This document shows positions 12,401-22,044 of a DNA stretch of 43,137 nucleotides, in pieces. Source of the DNA: Micractinium sp. NFX-FRZ (lineage: Eukaryota > Chlorophyta > Trebouxiophyceae > Chlorellales > Chlorellaceae); contig JAPTJF010000506.1 of NCBI GenBank assembly GCA_029339195.1, forward strand, positions 1 through 43,137. Reading direction: 5' to 3'. Under the pieces are notes generated by a model, which saw only the letters and a program-made list of their open reading frames with translations, made no database searches and had not been told where the DNA came from. Both the position numbers and the translations under genes were made by a program. The stretch's first letter is position 1; every line of letters starts with the position of its first letter.

Positions 12401-15400
12401 TCTCAGCAACAAGCACATTACATCCCTCCTACAAGCAATGCATTGAACCTCCCGCATATACAAACACACAGGGTGCAAACAACATCGAGGCTCACCAGGG
12501 GTACCAGAAGCTGGTGTCAATGCTCGCTGCAAGGCAGGTGCCACCGATAGCGGATAGGCGGCGGCGAGAGGCAGACACGGGGCGCTCGGAAATGTACATG
12601 GGTATACGGACGGTGGCATTAGCTGGGATTTTCTCCAGCAGGGGGCCCACCACCTGTTGGGAAAGAAAAACAAGAAGGAAGAAGCAGAAGCTTGAATGAA
12701 AGCCAACCGGCAACGACATTAGCCTGAAGGTGTGAGAGAAGCAAGTCATCCCCACCATGGAAACAGGAAGCCAAGGGCACCTGCCAGCTGCCATACCCCG
12801 ACCTGGAAGTCGGTCGCGGATGGCGGGGAGAGCACCGTTGGGCAGTAGTATGTGGGATCCTCGCAGTCGGGCACCCCCAAAGTGACGATGGTGTCGGGTG
12901 AGGCAGCACCTCGGAAGTTCATCTGCACATTCTCTGCGTCGATCCAGCCTGCAGTGAGTAGGGCCGGCCATGAAGAAGGGCGTCATATTTTCGGTTGCCT
13001 TGAGGCGGAGGCATTGGAGTCGGACAGGAGGGAGAACCAAGCACCGCACCCTTGTTGGTGAGAAAGAATTCCACCCGCCGTCAGCCAAGGCGGACGCGTA
13101 GTCCACAGCAGCAGGCGTGATGACCACCACAGGCACCGGCACCCGCGTCTCGTACACCAGGTCCACTACCACCTACAGAAGAGAAGAAGAGGAAAGGGAC
13201 GTCAATCATGGGGACGTGAGTTGAGGGAGCAGACAGGGCAGAAGGCCAGGGGCATGCGCATTCCACAAGGCCCAATGGCACCTAAATGTATCGAGGGGGG
13301 GGGGGAGAGGGCGGGGGCAACAATGCATGCCCCCGCTCAGCCGATGAACGCAGGTGGACTGCAATCATGAAAATACTTGTCAAGGGGGCGGGGGGGAAGG
13401 CAGCATGCTTGCGTGTGGTCCGACCCAACGCCGAGCCGGCAATCAAATGATCATACACTCGGCAAGCATCGCGATTCCCATGGAGCCACACACTTCAGCT
13501 GCTGCCGACTGTGGCTGGCTGGCAGCACAGTCCATGCCTCACCTCGTTCTCCTCGGTGTACGAGCTGGGCACCACAGTGAAGGAGACCTGGATGGTTTGC
13601 AGTTGCAACAAGACCTGCACCGGACCTGTGGCTCCCAGGACGCGTTGCGGCCATTGCACAGCACGGCGCCCGCGTGCGGAGGCCTAAGGGCGCGGCAAGA
13701 GAGGCGGGCGAGTGAGGCGAGTGAAGTGGGTGAAGCGGTGTATGCAACTATGGCTTGTAGCTGCAGTTGCTGCAGGAGGGACAAGGTAAGTGGGAATGCT
13801 GGAAGGGGGGATCTTCATCTTCTTCTTCTTCAAGGTAAGCAGGAAAGTTGGGCAGGCTCAACCCCCACATGACGTTGATGCACGACAAAATCCCCAAGCA
13901 CCAAGCACCACGCACCACAGTCGCGTGCGCAACCCTTCCCAATCACCTGCAGGGTGTACAGCCCTTCCGAGATGTTGGCGAAATGCACCATCCCATCGCT
14001 TCCGGACCTGCCCTTAGCCACTGTGGCCCCAGCACCGTCCAGCAGCGCCACCTGGGCGCCCGCCAGTTTGGGTTTCTCGGGCGTCAGGAAAAAGTACTGC
14101 AGGGGAAGGGGCCGGGGAGAGCAGGAGGCACGTGGGGCGGTGTCTGCTGCGACAGTGATGCATGTGCAGCAAGGGCACCGATGGGAGGGGCCTGAGGAGC
14201 TAGCGCACCATTGTTGTGCAGCCTGCCAGCCCTGAGGCAGACCCGAAATCGTGTTGCATGCCCGTTCTCAGGAGCCTAAGGCGCGCCTTGGCAAGTCCTC
14301 AGGGGTGGCACCAGCTCACCTCGTCCACGACCTCCACCGCCAGAGACCCTGTGGCATTGCTGCCACAGGTGAACGTCATGTTGAGCGGGTAGGCGTCCAA
14401 CCCGGACTCCAGATTGAAGGCAATCCCATAAGTGCTGCCAATGGCGGCGTCGACCGGGATTGCCACCGCAAACACGATGTCAGCGCTGGCGCCGGGCGGC
14501 AGGCTGGGGATGGGGAAGATGGTGGCGGTGCGCAGGGGCATGGCTTCTGGGATGGCGGGCAGGGTGATGGGCGCCGAGGGGAGGCTGCCGATGTTCCTAA
14601 CCTCCACGCCGAACTCGTACGACTCGCCAGCCTGCAGCTGGGCCTGCGGTGGAGGAACAAACACGAGAAAGAACAACACATAAAGAAGTCGACTTAAGCC
14701 TGGGTTGAGCGAGTCAACATGACACCGGGTTGGGTGCACCTGCCTGCCAGCAGCTGGGTCGGCGGTATGGGGGCGCCCAGGCGACAGGGTGAGGGGGCAG
14801 GCAAAGGCTGCGGAAGAGCCCTGCATCCATGCTGCTCAAATGTCGGCCCTGGCGCCATGCAGCGACCCCCCTTGCCCGATTGTCTTGACCCAGCATGTGT
14901 GAACGCAGCGTGCCCCACCAGCGCTCCAGTTATCCACACTAGAATGCCTGCCCTCACCTCAATCTTGGATGGGGTGACAGAGAGCTGTGTGGAGGCCGAC
15001 AGCAAGCGTACCGCAGCTTGGACAGTGGCGCCCTCAACAGCCCGCACCACCAGCACCAGGCTGGCGGACAATGCGACGCCAGGTGGAAGGGTGGCGCTGA
15101 TGTTGAGGGTGACGTTGCCCTGAGGGGCCAGGGTGTCGCCTTGCAGGCTGACTGCCACAGTGACTCCCGGCGGCAGGGAGGAGAAGGTGGAGGAGAGGGC
15201 CAGCTGAGTCAGCCCTGAGCTGGACTGGCTGAAGAGGCGCGCCAGCGGCACGGTGACTTGGCCGCCAGGGGGCAGGGTCAGCGTGGGCATGCCTGTGAAG
15301 TCGGGAGAGGTGGAGAGCCAGGGGCTGTCCAAGACCAGGGAGAGCGCAGGGAGCACGCGGAAGCTGACCTGTGCGGTGACGGAGCCTGCGTGGCGGGAAA

Positions 15401-18291
15401 CACAAGGGAGGGCGTGGGGAGGAGAGGGAGAGGCACACGGGGAGGGCGCGGGGCGGACGGGGAGAGGCACACGGGAGGGCGTGGGGACGAGGGGGGGCCC
15501 GGCCCGGGGCGGGTGCAGAGTAGTGGGTCGGGTCGAGCTGGCAGATGCTGGGCAGCACTGTGCCGAGGCAGTCGCCCCCTGACAACAGGTGCCAGCTCAC
15601 GCCCCCCCCCCAGCCTCCCCTCCCCTCACCACTCCCACAAGAGCTTCAACCCTGTTCCCTTCCTCACCTGTGAACGCCGGGTGGCGGCACCACAGCGTGT
15701 AGTCACCACTGGCAGAGTTGAAGGGAGGGATGGCATAGGTGTACGTAAAGTTGCCCGCAGCGTCCAGCACAGCCGAGGCTGACTGGCCCTCCCTGCCATC
15801 AGCGGCTATGGCCAATAGCACGCTCTTGCCAGCCCACAGTTCGGACGCGTTTGCAGCTGACGACGTGTACTGCGCGTAGCCGCGCAGCTGGATGCGGTCG
15901 CCCGGCACAAAGGCAGATGCCTGCCCCACCAGCTCTGCTGTGCACGAGTAGTCCACCTCGGGCAGCAAGCGCAGCACAGCAGTGCCCACGCCGTACTCGT
16001 TGCGCGCAGTGATGGTCAGCACGGCGGGCTCGCCGGAGGCGGAGCGCGGCGTCCAGCTCAGCGCTCCCGTCCTGAAGCCGATGCGCGCGCCGAAGGGGGC
16101 AGAGGGCAACGCCCATGTGACGTTGCCGGCGGCGGCAGCCATCAGGTTGAGCTGGAAGGTGCGGCCCACGGGCACGGGTGATGCCGGGTCATCCAGAGGC
16201 AGGCTGGATGAGCTAATCACGGGGATGGCGCCAGCAATGGAGCAGTCCTCGCCGGCAGTGTTGTTCAGGCACTGCGACAGGGTGAGGGCGGCAGGGTGCA
16301 GGTGGGGGTTGAGTTAGATTCCCTGTGGCAGCTGGCGTGGCCAATGGGATGTAAGGGAATGAGGGCAGCGCAGGTGCAGGCGCTGCTATCTGGACTTGGG
16401 CAGCAGAGGGCTGAATTGAGGGTCTTGTGGTGAAGAGAACAAGGGACCAACTGCTGCCCCAGGCAGAACATGAGGGAGGGTCATCAAAGGGGCATGCACA
16501 CCTGGCATGTTCCGGCAAAGCAGATACCCTGCCCGGAGCAATCTTGCGGGCACGGGCCATAGTATGCGATGGTCTCGCTCCATGTGATGGCAGGCAGTGA
16601 AGTGGCGTTGTCTGCGGGAATCAGTGACACGCTGGCCTGCTGGCCTGGCTGCCCTGGCGGTGCCGCGCACTGCAGCACCCCCTGGAGGTTGGAGGTGGCG
16701 GCAACTGCAGTGTTGTTGCCCACAACACACGAGTAGGGGCCATCCAGAGCACGCGTCAGGCCGATTTGCAAGGTGGCGCCGGTAGTGGCGGGGATGTCCA
16801 GCGGAGTCACGTACACGATCTGAGGCGGCGGTGGTGGGGGGAGAGGAGGGCTGGGCGGGGGTGGCGGCGGATCAGGAGGGCTTGGGGGCGGAGGCGGCGG
16901 AGGTGGCGGGCTTGGTGGAGGCGGGGGTGGCGAAGGTGGGGACGGCGGCAGCGGAGGAGAGGGCGGCTCCTGCAGCGGGAGGGGAAGGGAGAGCGCAAAA
17001 ATCAACAATGCATGCATGTGCCCACAGCAAGCTGGGGGTTGTGTAAGCCTCCCTCTCCATGGTGGCACATGTGTGCGAGCCACTCCAGCAGGCCATGGAG
17101 GTTGCCACTGCTGATCACAGCATGCTTCAGGCTCACAGGAGGTGGTGGGGATGGGCTGGGCGGGGGTGGGGAGGGGGACGGCGGCAGTGGGGGTGGGGTT
17201 GGTGGGGAGGGCGGAGGTGGTGGCAGCGGAGGGGAGGGGCTGGGCGGGGGTGGAGAAGGATGGGGTGGGGGCGAGGGTGGACTGGGTGGGGGAGGGGAGG
17301 GAGAGGGTGGCTTCGGAGATGGGCTGGGTGGCAGGGGTGGACTGGGCGAGGGAGGAGAGGGAGGCGGAGCAGGGGAGGGTGATGGAGGTGGGCGAGGTGA
17401 GGGAGGGGTGGGCGATGGCGGCGGCGGGGATGGGCTGGGAGGCGGAGGGGAGGGCGATGAAGGCGGAGGGGATGGATTGGGTGGAGGAGGAGAGGGGAAG
17501 GGAGGCGGGGGAGACGGGGTGGGCGGGAGAGGGGATGGAGAAGGTGGCGGCGGGGAGGGGCTGGGGGGAGGGAAGGGGGAGGGGGGCGCCGGGGAGGGGC
17601 TGGGTGGGGGAGGGGAGGTCAATGGCGGCGGTGGCGAGGGAGAGGGAGGGGAGGGGCTGCGCGGTGGCGGAGACGGGCGGGGCGGGGAAGGGGTGGGAGA
17701 GGGCGGCGGCGGGGAAGGGTTGGGTGGGGGAGGGGAGGGAAATGGCGGCGATGGGGAGGGAGAGGGCGGGGAAGGGAAGGGGCTGGGCGGTGGCGGAGAC
17801 GGGCGGGGCGGGGAAGGGGAGGGAGAGGGCGGCGGTGGGCGAGGGGAGCGAGGTGGTGGCGTCGTGGGTGGGCGAGGCGGTGGTTTCTTGCGAGGTGGGG
17901 GTGGCCTGGGACTCGGTGGGGGCGGCTCCGCGATTGCGATGCGTTTTTGGGGCGGCTGCGGGCGTGGGCGGGGCTGCTGCTGCAGAAGGGAGCTGCCCCT
18001 CTCCTGTGCCGCCGCGCCCGTTGCAGGCTCAGCAGCCTCCTGCGCGAATGGGCAAACAAGCAGCTTGGGCACATTTGTTCAAGCTAAGCAGGGATTAACA
18101 ATGTGCTAAATGCCAAAACCACCAGCTTAGGCACATGGGTGGCAGGATGAGTGGGGCAAACCTGCCGTCCGACGGCAGAGTCTGCGGCGCGGTAGGAGCC
18201 AAGGCCTGCGCACTTTGTAGGGGCGGGGCCGCGCTCCGCCGCAGCCCAGTGCGCAAAGCAAGAGCACAAGAACGCCTAGATGGCGCTTCAT
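483..18291 (-). CDS. giant secreted chimeric wall/adhesion-like protein (Ser-Pro hinges, EGF, Ig-like core, 15 Cys modules)
   Basis: About 34 exons encode roughly 3,300 residues. Exons from the 5' end: 18291-18214, 18039-17137, 16969-16502, 16271-15668, 15385-14958, 14643-14320, 14096-13947, 13683-13543, 13172-13050, 12948-12803 (or 12797), 12653-12496, 12288-11533, 11410-11211, 11095-10953, 10818-10665, 10438-9911, 9640-9566, 9327-9032, 8875-7731, then 15 module exons. All junctions agree in phase except exons 9 and 15, each off by one base. The start at 18291 is chosen because it gives MKRHLGVLVLLLCALGCGGA, a signal peptide, spliced K|EAAE into the proline-rich exon. The architecture implies an extracellular matrix or cell-surface protein. 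No enzyme motif or C-terminal anchor was seen. Exact function is unknown. Whether the frame breaks are real or sequence errors decides whether this is a live gene. Confidence 0.8.
1960..2030. repeat. CACC/CA microsatellite in an intron
   Basis: A (CCCA)n run passes into (CA)n and then CAC-rich sequence, inside the intron between the module exons at 1613-1407 and 2358-2155. It is simple sequence with no coding signal. Confidence 0.85.
4012..4085. repeat. GCAG-type tandem repeat in an intron
   Basis: GGCA units with GGCG and GGCT variants repeat about eighteen times between module exons 3874-3662 and 4376-4170. Smaller GCAGGCAG clusters appear in many other introns of this gene, so they look like a shared intron filler that was copied together with the exons. 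Confidence 0.8.
7731..7800 (-). other. half cysteine module at the hinge-array junction
   Basis: The 3' end of exon 19 reads C-S-Y-N-W-D-C-P-S-N-S-C-C-A-I-P-A-G-Q, which matches only the second half of the repeated module that follows. It ends with the same phase 1 donor (CAA-G|GTGAGT) as the full module exons. It looks like a full module whose first half was replaced by, or fused to, the proline hinge. Confidence 0.75.
7790..8380 (-). other. second Ser-Pro hinge
   Basis: Within exon 19 (8875-7731), after L-A-F-T-P-V-G-Q-L, comes a run of about 190 residues of P-S-P-P-P-S-P-P, S-P-P-P-P and N-P-P-P-P units, ending P-A-P-P-P-F-T-I-S-D-V. It joins the Ig-like core to the cysteine-module array. 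So the core is bracketed by two wall-type hinges. Confidence 0.85.
8380..16210 (-). other. Ig-like/beta-sandwich core of bacterial surface-protein type
   Basis: About 1,600 residues over exons 4-19. Landmarks in order: a putative-Ig repeat; a chain of PPG-rich beta-sandwich units (exons 5-6); a carboxypeptidase-regulatory-like unit with D-G-A-G-A-T-V-A-K-G-R-S-G-S-D-G (exon 7); L-V-Y-E-T-R-V-P-V-P-V-V (exon 9); N-K-G-W-I-D-A-E-N-V (9/10); F-W-Y-P-C-G-P-N (11/12); a Gly-rich insert (exon 12); W-N-E-G-L-R-N-G (15); G-V-C-A-R-I (16); Q-Q-P-Q-I-I-E-N-K-K-G-L (18); S-L-P-D-F-L-V-D-D and W-N-A-W-T-T-Y-R (19). From memory, this same order of landmarks occurs in large secreted bacterial Ig/CARDB-type proteins. 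That homology is an inference to be tested. Many N-x-S/T sequons fit secretion. Confidence 0.6.
16210..16600 (-). other. EGF-like module split across two exons
   Basis: The end of exon 3 reads C-P-Q-D-C-S-G-Q-G-I-C-F-A-G-T-C-Q and is spliced at 16502/16271 to C-L-N-N-T-A-G-E-D-C-S. Six cysteines with G-x-C-x-C spacing and a final G-x-x-C match the EGF/tenascin type. It is preceded by a small beta-sandwich-like stretch (about 100 residues, possibly IPT-like) and followed by a putative Ig segment with the hallmark F-R-T-G-A-L-S-W-T-P and T-I-T-A-R-N-E-Y-G. Confidence 0.6.
16835..18039 (-). other. first Ser-Pro hydroxyproline-rich hinge
   Basis: The whole 301-codon exon 2 (18039-17137), after a short Q/P/R-rich lead, is built of SPPPP, SPSPP and SPPPPNP units. 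Exon 3 opens with about 45 more residues of the same type before switching at Q-I-V-Y-V-T-P. Runs of Ser-Pro of this kind are the classic substrate for prolyl hydroxylation and arabinosylation in algal wall glycoproteins, where they form stiff rods. The plus strand of this stretch is a glycine-rich open frame, which is only the shadow of the proline codons. Confidence 0.85.
18214..18291 (-). other. signal-peptide exon of the giant wall protein
   Basis: This 26-codon exon has a basic start (MKRH), a leucine/valine-rich core and small residues before a likely cleavage after C-G-G-A. It ends with TAC-AAA and the donor GTGCGC at 18213. The acceptor GCGCAG at about 18040 continues in phase 0 into E-A-A-E-P. 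The alternative donor CAG|GTTTGC farther downstream would hit a stop, so it was rejected. Confidence 0.75.
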
Positions 18292-19678
18292 TCTGTGCAG
18301 CAAATCGCTCTGAGCCAGGTTTCTGCGCTTGGACACTCCGGTCTGCTGCACCAGCAGAGCCCGTGGGTGGACCAGGAGGGTGGCCGGTTCAGTCGGCGGG
18401 ATCAATTGTCAATAGTGGTGAAAGCCAGCTGCGCAGCTGGCGGCCGCCGGATTGGTTACGTGCCCTGGCTACGTGCACTATAGTCAGGGGGGTGCTGCAC
18501 TACATGGGGTTGGGCCATGTGATTTGACCCACGGCCCAGCCGTGTTCATTTGATTCCTTTTGCAAGCCTCCTCCTGATAGTGTCAGAAGCTTAAGTCCAG
18601 ACGGGCACAAATGGACACGGCTGGGCCATGGGTCAAATCTTGAGTCGGCCATGGGCCCGGCGGCGCCGTGGGCGGCGGCGCCACGGGCGGCGCTGGCAGG
18701 TCCTGTTTTCCGACGCTGTAGGACACCCCGCCGCAATAATACCGCCCTTGACAATCTGAAACGGCGGTACCACAGACAGAACCTTCTGCCTAAAGACTTC
18801 CTGGGAGGGACTTCCTGGGCCAGGTGGGAGGCCAACTTAATTCAGTGAACCCGTTCAACCCCCCACCTGACCTCACAGCAAGGCTCTGTTCATCCGCTGA
18901 CCGGGCCAGCCGCACAGTGGCTGGAGAAGCATTTGCGGGCGGCGGTGCACCAGGGTGACGGAGAAAGGGACGTGGTGCTCCTGCCACAGTGCCCGTGTTG
19001 AGTCCCCTCTTAAGCGAGGCCCTTACTGAACGAGGCCCTACAGGTTCCAATAATTGCGCCATCTACGCCCAACCACGGACCTGTGTGGGTCAGCAACCTC
19101 TTGGGAGAGGGCATGGGGTAGTCTCCGGACAAAAGGGAGGGTCGGTTTGAGGCGTCACCCCTGCACTGCCCCAGCACGTAAAGCCCCTCAGAACAGATCC
19201 CGCCTGGCATGCTAGATAAAAGACACACTTGGCTGAAGCTCCGCTAGCAAGCGTGATGCCCGACGCACCCTGCCCCACTGTCCTCTCCCGCCACCCAACC
19301 ATGCACCCAACCAACACCTTGCCTTGCGGCCGTGCCCCACCCCTCACGCATGTTGTTGAAGCAACCTGTGTCAATGATACCAAAACGCTCGCATTCCTCT
19401 CTATGTTTCTGTTTTCCGCCCCTGCACATGTGTGTGCCTCTCGCTACTGCAAATTTGCCATCAACCATCCGCGCTCGGACCACCATGCCGAGCAGACATA
19501 ACTTCGTCCCTTCCTTGATAGGTCCTTGACTTGAAGGTCCGTGCAATCTGTAGCTACAATCAGTCGCGGATTGCCCCCGCCTTCCGCTCTGTGCGCTGAG
19601 CGGCCCCGCCCCGGCGGCCGCACAAGACCCCATGCAAATGTGGCGCTCCTTGCACGTTTCGTTGGTCCATTGAGTCGG
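18292..19678. other. divergent intergenic region between the wall-protein gene and FKBP
   Basis: The two genes start 1.39 kb apart and point away from each other, so this stretch must hold both promoters. No TATA box is obvious. Inside are a 16-bp perfect palindrome (18425-18440), a 32-bp inverted repeat (18521-18639) and an 11-base direct repeat GACTTCCTGGG at 18795 and 18809. No reading frame in 18650-19600 shows domain motifs or codon use like the neighbours. The middle may be remnant mobile DNA, but no transposase fragment could be recognised. Confidence 0.5.
18521..18639. repeat. 32-bp inverted repeat with 55-bp loop
   Basis: The left arm (18521-18552) begins GATTTGACCCACGGCCCAGC. The right arm (18608-18639) is its reverse complement with only two mismatches. 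The 55-base spacer shows no further pairing. This could be a short fold-back element (MITE-like), or a stem in the 5' region upstream of the wall-protein gene, about 230-350 bases before its start codon. Confidence 0.85.
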
Positions 19679-21749
19679 ATGTCAGCCAACATGCGGGCCT
19701 TCGTGTGCGTCGCGCTGCTGCTGGCAGCCGCCAGCCTGGTGAACTCTGAGAAGGAGAAGATGAAGGTCACCATCCTGGTGAGGCTGCGCGCATCGCTCGA
19801 GCGGCATCGGTGGCAGGGGACATGACGGGGAGGAGGCGCGGGCACAAGTGTGTGGCCGAAGGCGATCGCGATCGCGTCCCGCTGCGCCTTCCCGGCTTCT
19901 TTTGGCCCTCCCACTGACATCCAGCGCGACTGTGGAATCAATCGGTGGCCGGCGCAGGCCGCTAGGAGCGCCCAGCCGTCCGCCAGCCCGCCACCGCTCG
20001 CTGCACTACGCCTGACGTACTGCCGCGCCGCTTCAGACGTCACCTCCCTCCCGTTATCACCTGTGCAGGAGAAGGGATCCAACTGCGACGTGAAGGCGGA
20101 GAAGGGAGACCAGGTGGTGGTGCACTACCGGGTGCGTGGGAACGGGCGAGAGCAGTGGGCAGCAGCAGACATTTTGGTGGGGTAGTCCCGGCCCTGCGCG
20201 CCCGCCAGCGCACGCCTCCGCTTGCTGCTTCCCTCCCGCTGCATTCGTGCGTGCCTGCGCCGCCTGGAGTGATGCCGCACCTGCCTGCGCGTATGAGTCT
20301 ACCTGTCTCTGGTTGACAGCATGCCTACTGCCCTCCACTTGTCGTGTGCCACCAAACGAATGTGCCCGCTGCCTCCTGCTCCTTCTGGCCCTGCCTTTCT
20401 GCCACTGTGGTGTGCCTTCACCTTCAGCCTGCCTCGTGCAGTGGCACCCTGATCTACACGGCACCAAGCCGGTTGCACGCCACGCAGTTGTGTGCTTCTT
20501 ACCGCCGCGCCGACCAACCTCACACAGCCCTGGCACTGCTTGGGCCACGTGTTGACACGGCGGCTGCGCCATGCTGTGCCGTGCTGTGCAGGGCACCCTG
20601 ACTGATGGCACCAAGTTTGATGCCTCCTACGACCGCAACGACCCATTCAAGTTCAAGCTGGGCGCCGGCCAGGTCATCAAGGGGTGAGTGGGCCAAGGTG
20701 ACTTGGTGGGATGGGGTGTGACTTTTTGGGCCATGCTGCAGTTTGGCGGGCACCGTAAGGTCGTAAGGCTGGCAGCAGCAAAGACCCCGGCTCTGCGTGG
20801 ATGAGCCAGGGGATGGTGGGGCGAGCGGGATGCAGGGGAGGAGCAGCTGCGGTGTTGTGCCTCTGGCTGTGTGCGTGTGTGTCGGTACTGGGGTGCTGGT
20901 TGCGCCGAGGGTTTGGCTGCCGCCGCCTAAGAATCAAGCCGGGTGGGCGCAGGCCAGGTCATCGCGGCGGGGTGGGGTCTCACCTGCTGTGCTGCCCTTT
21001 GCGTGTCCGTGCCTATTGATGGGTATGCCATCGTGCGACGCCGCTGCAGGTGGGACAAGGGCGTCAAGGGCATGTGCCTGGGCGAGAAGCGCAAGCTGGT
21101 CATCCCCCCTCACCTCGGCTACGGTGGGCCCACCCGCTTGCCCGCCATCCCTCCCAATTGAGAACACAATTTGCTTGCTTGCTGCGCTAGCGGGCTGAGC
21201 GTCCACTGTCCTCCCATGTTTTGGCAGCGGGGGTGGCGGGCGCTGCGGGCTGGGCAGCGGGGCGGATGCGCTTGGGCTGGGCGGCGGGCGCGCCCCGCTA
21301 CACTATGTGCAGGCTGGGTGTGCAGGGCTGCGCGCAGGCACGGGCCTCCTGCTCAGCAATGTGTGGCCTATGCCGGCCTTACTTCCACTGTTGTTGGCCG
21401 TCTTTTTCTTGTTTTTCGAGCCCCAAAAATTGGTCCCGATCATGCCGGCCTTGCAGGCGACCGCGGCGCGGGCTCCGTCATCCCGGGTGGGGCCACGCTG
21501 GTCTTCGAGGCAAGTTTGTGTCGCTTGCAGCGCATTTGGCTAGGCCCTGTCCTGAACAACAGCACTCACATAGTGAACCCGTAGCCGCTCCTTGGCCTCC
21601 GGCCTGCATGCTAGCAACCGCCGCCTCTCGACCCCACCCGGCCCCTCACCTTGTCCTGCCTCCTCTCCTGCCCCCCTGCACTGCACCCCGCCCCTCCTCT
21701 GTGCCCGCAGGTGGAGCTCTTGGAGATCCCCGGCAAGGGCAAGGCATAG
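19679..21749 (+). CDS. FKBP2: FKBP2-type peptidyl-prolyl cis-trans isomerase, secretory pathway
   Basis: Six phase-checked exons: 19679-19777, 20069-20131, 20592-20683, 21050-21123, 21457-21509, 21711-21749 (about 140 residues). A second ATG at 19691 would start [19 protein letters not shown], a clear signal peptide, and either start works. The rest is one FKBP domain that catalyses prolyl isomerisation during folding in the ER lumen. The pocket residues of the family are all visible: the Y of V-H-Y, F-D in K-F-D-A-S, F-K-F, Q-V-I-K-G-W, G-Y-G, S-V-I-P and L-V-F-E. The cysteines in N-C-D-V-K and G-M-C-L-G-E are those that form the disulfide in the FKBP2/FKBP13 group. No KDEL-like ending is present; it ends G-K-G-K-A. 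The fifth intron uses a GC donor. Confidence 0.93.
20436..20481 (+). pseudogene. echo of the FKBP exon 3 start with acceptor
   Basis: GTGCAGTGGCACCCTGA, then a GGCACCAAG block, mirrors the real acceptor and exon 3 start at about 20586-20628 (GTGCAGGGCACCCTGACTGA, GGCACCAAG). The copy has small insertions and lies about 150 bases upstream of the real exon. Confidence 0.7.
20931..20977 (+). pseudogene. echo of the FKBP exon 3 end and donor
   Basis: GCGCAGGCCAGGTCATC with flanks matches the exon 3 end (GCGCCGGCCAGGTCATC, 20661-20677), including the following G-run with a GT. The intron around it (20684-21049) otherwise shows no coding signal. Confidence 0.7.
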
Positions 21750-22039
21750 GCAGCCTGCCTGCAGCAGTCGTCCAAAGGAGCCTGGGAGGCCCAAGGCAGC
21801 GCTGCTGGTACTCCCGGAGGGGGCCAGAGCCAGAGGAGGATCCTGTAGACAGCCAGCCTCTGTGCCAAAGCTCGCAAGCTGTGTGCAGCGGGCTGGCTCG
21901 CCCTGGGGGGGTGTGTGGCACCGCAGCAGCGGGCACCCAGCGGGCAGCAGGGGCCGGCGTGATGTGCCTACCCTGCCCTGCCACCAGCTGGCTGCACGGG
22001 GCTTGCCTGCGCCCGACGCTGTGCACAGCCAGTCCTCCG

Positions 22040-22044
22040 TGTAA
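22040..22044 (+). terminator. TGTAA poly(A) signal of the FKBP gene
   Basis: TGTAA, the poly(A) signal common in chlorophytes, lies about 290 bases after the FKBP stop codon. The span 21750-22040 is then 3' UTR, with no convincing coding signal. Confidence 0.55.

Noticed and set aside
16766..18109. Long plus-strand glycine-rich open frame (447 codons)
   Set aside because: It is the complement of the Ser-Pro hinge exon; the minus strand has the signal peptide, matching splice phases and neighbouring domains.
18840..19250. Possible transposon or tRNA remnant in the intergenic region (GGTTCCAAT near 19045)
   Set aside because: No cloverleaf can be drawn around it and no transposase motif or terminal repeats with target duplications were found.
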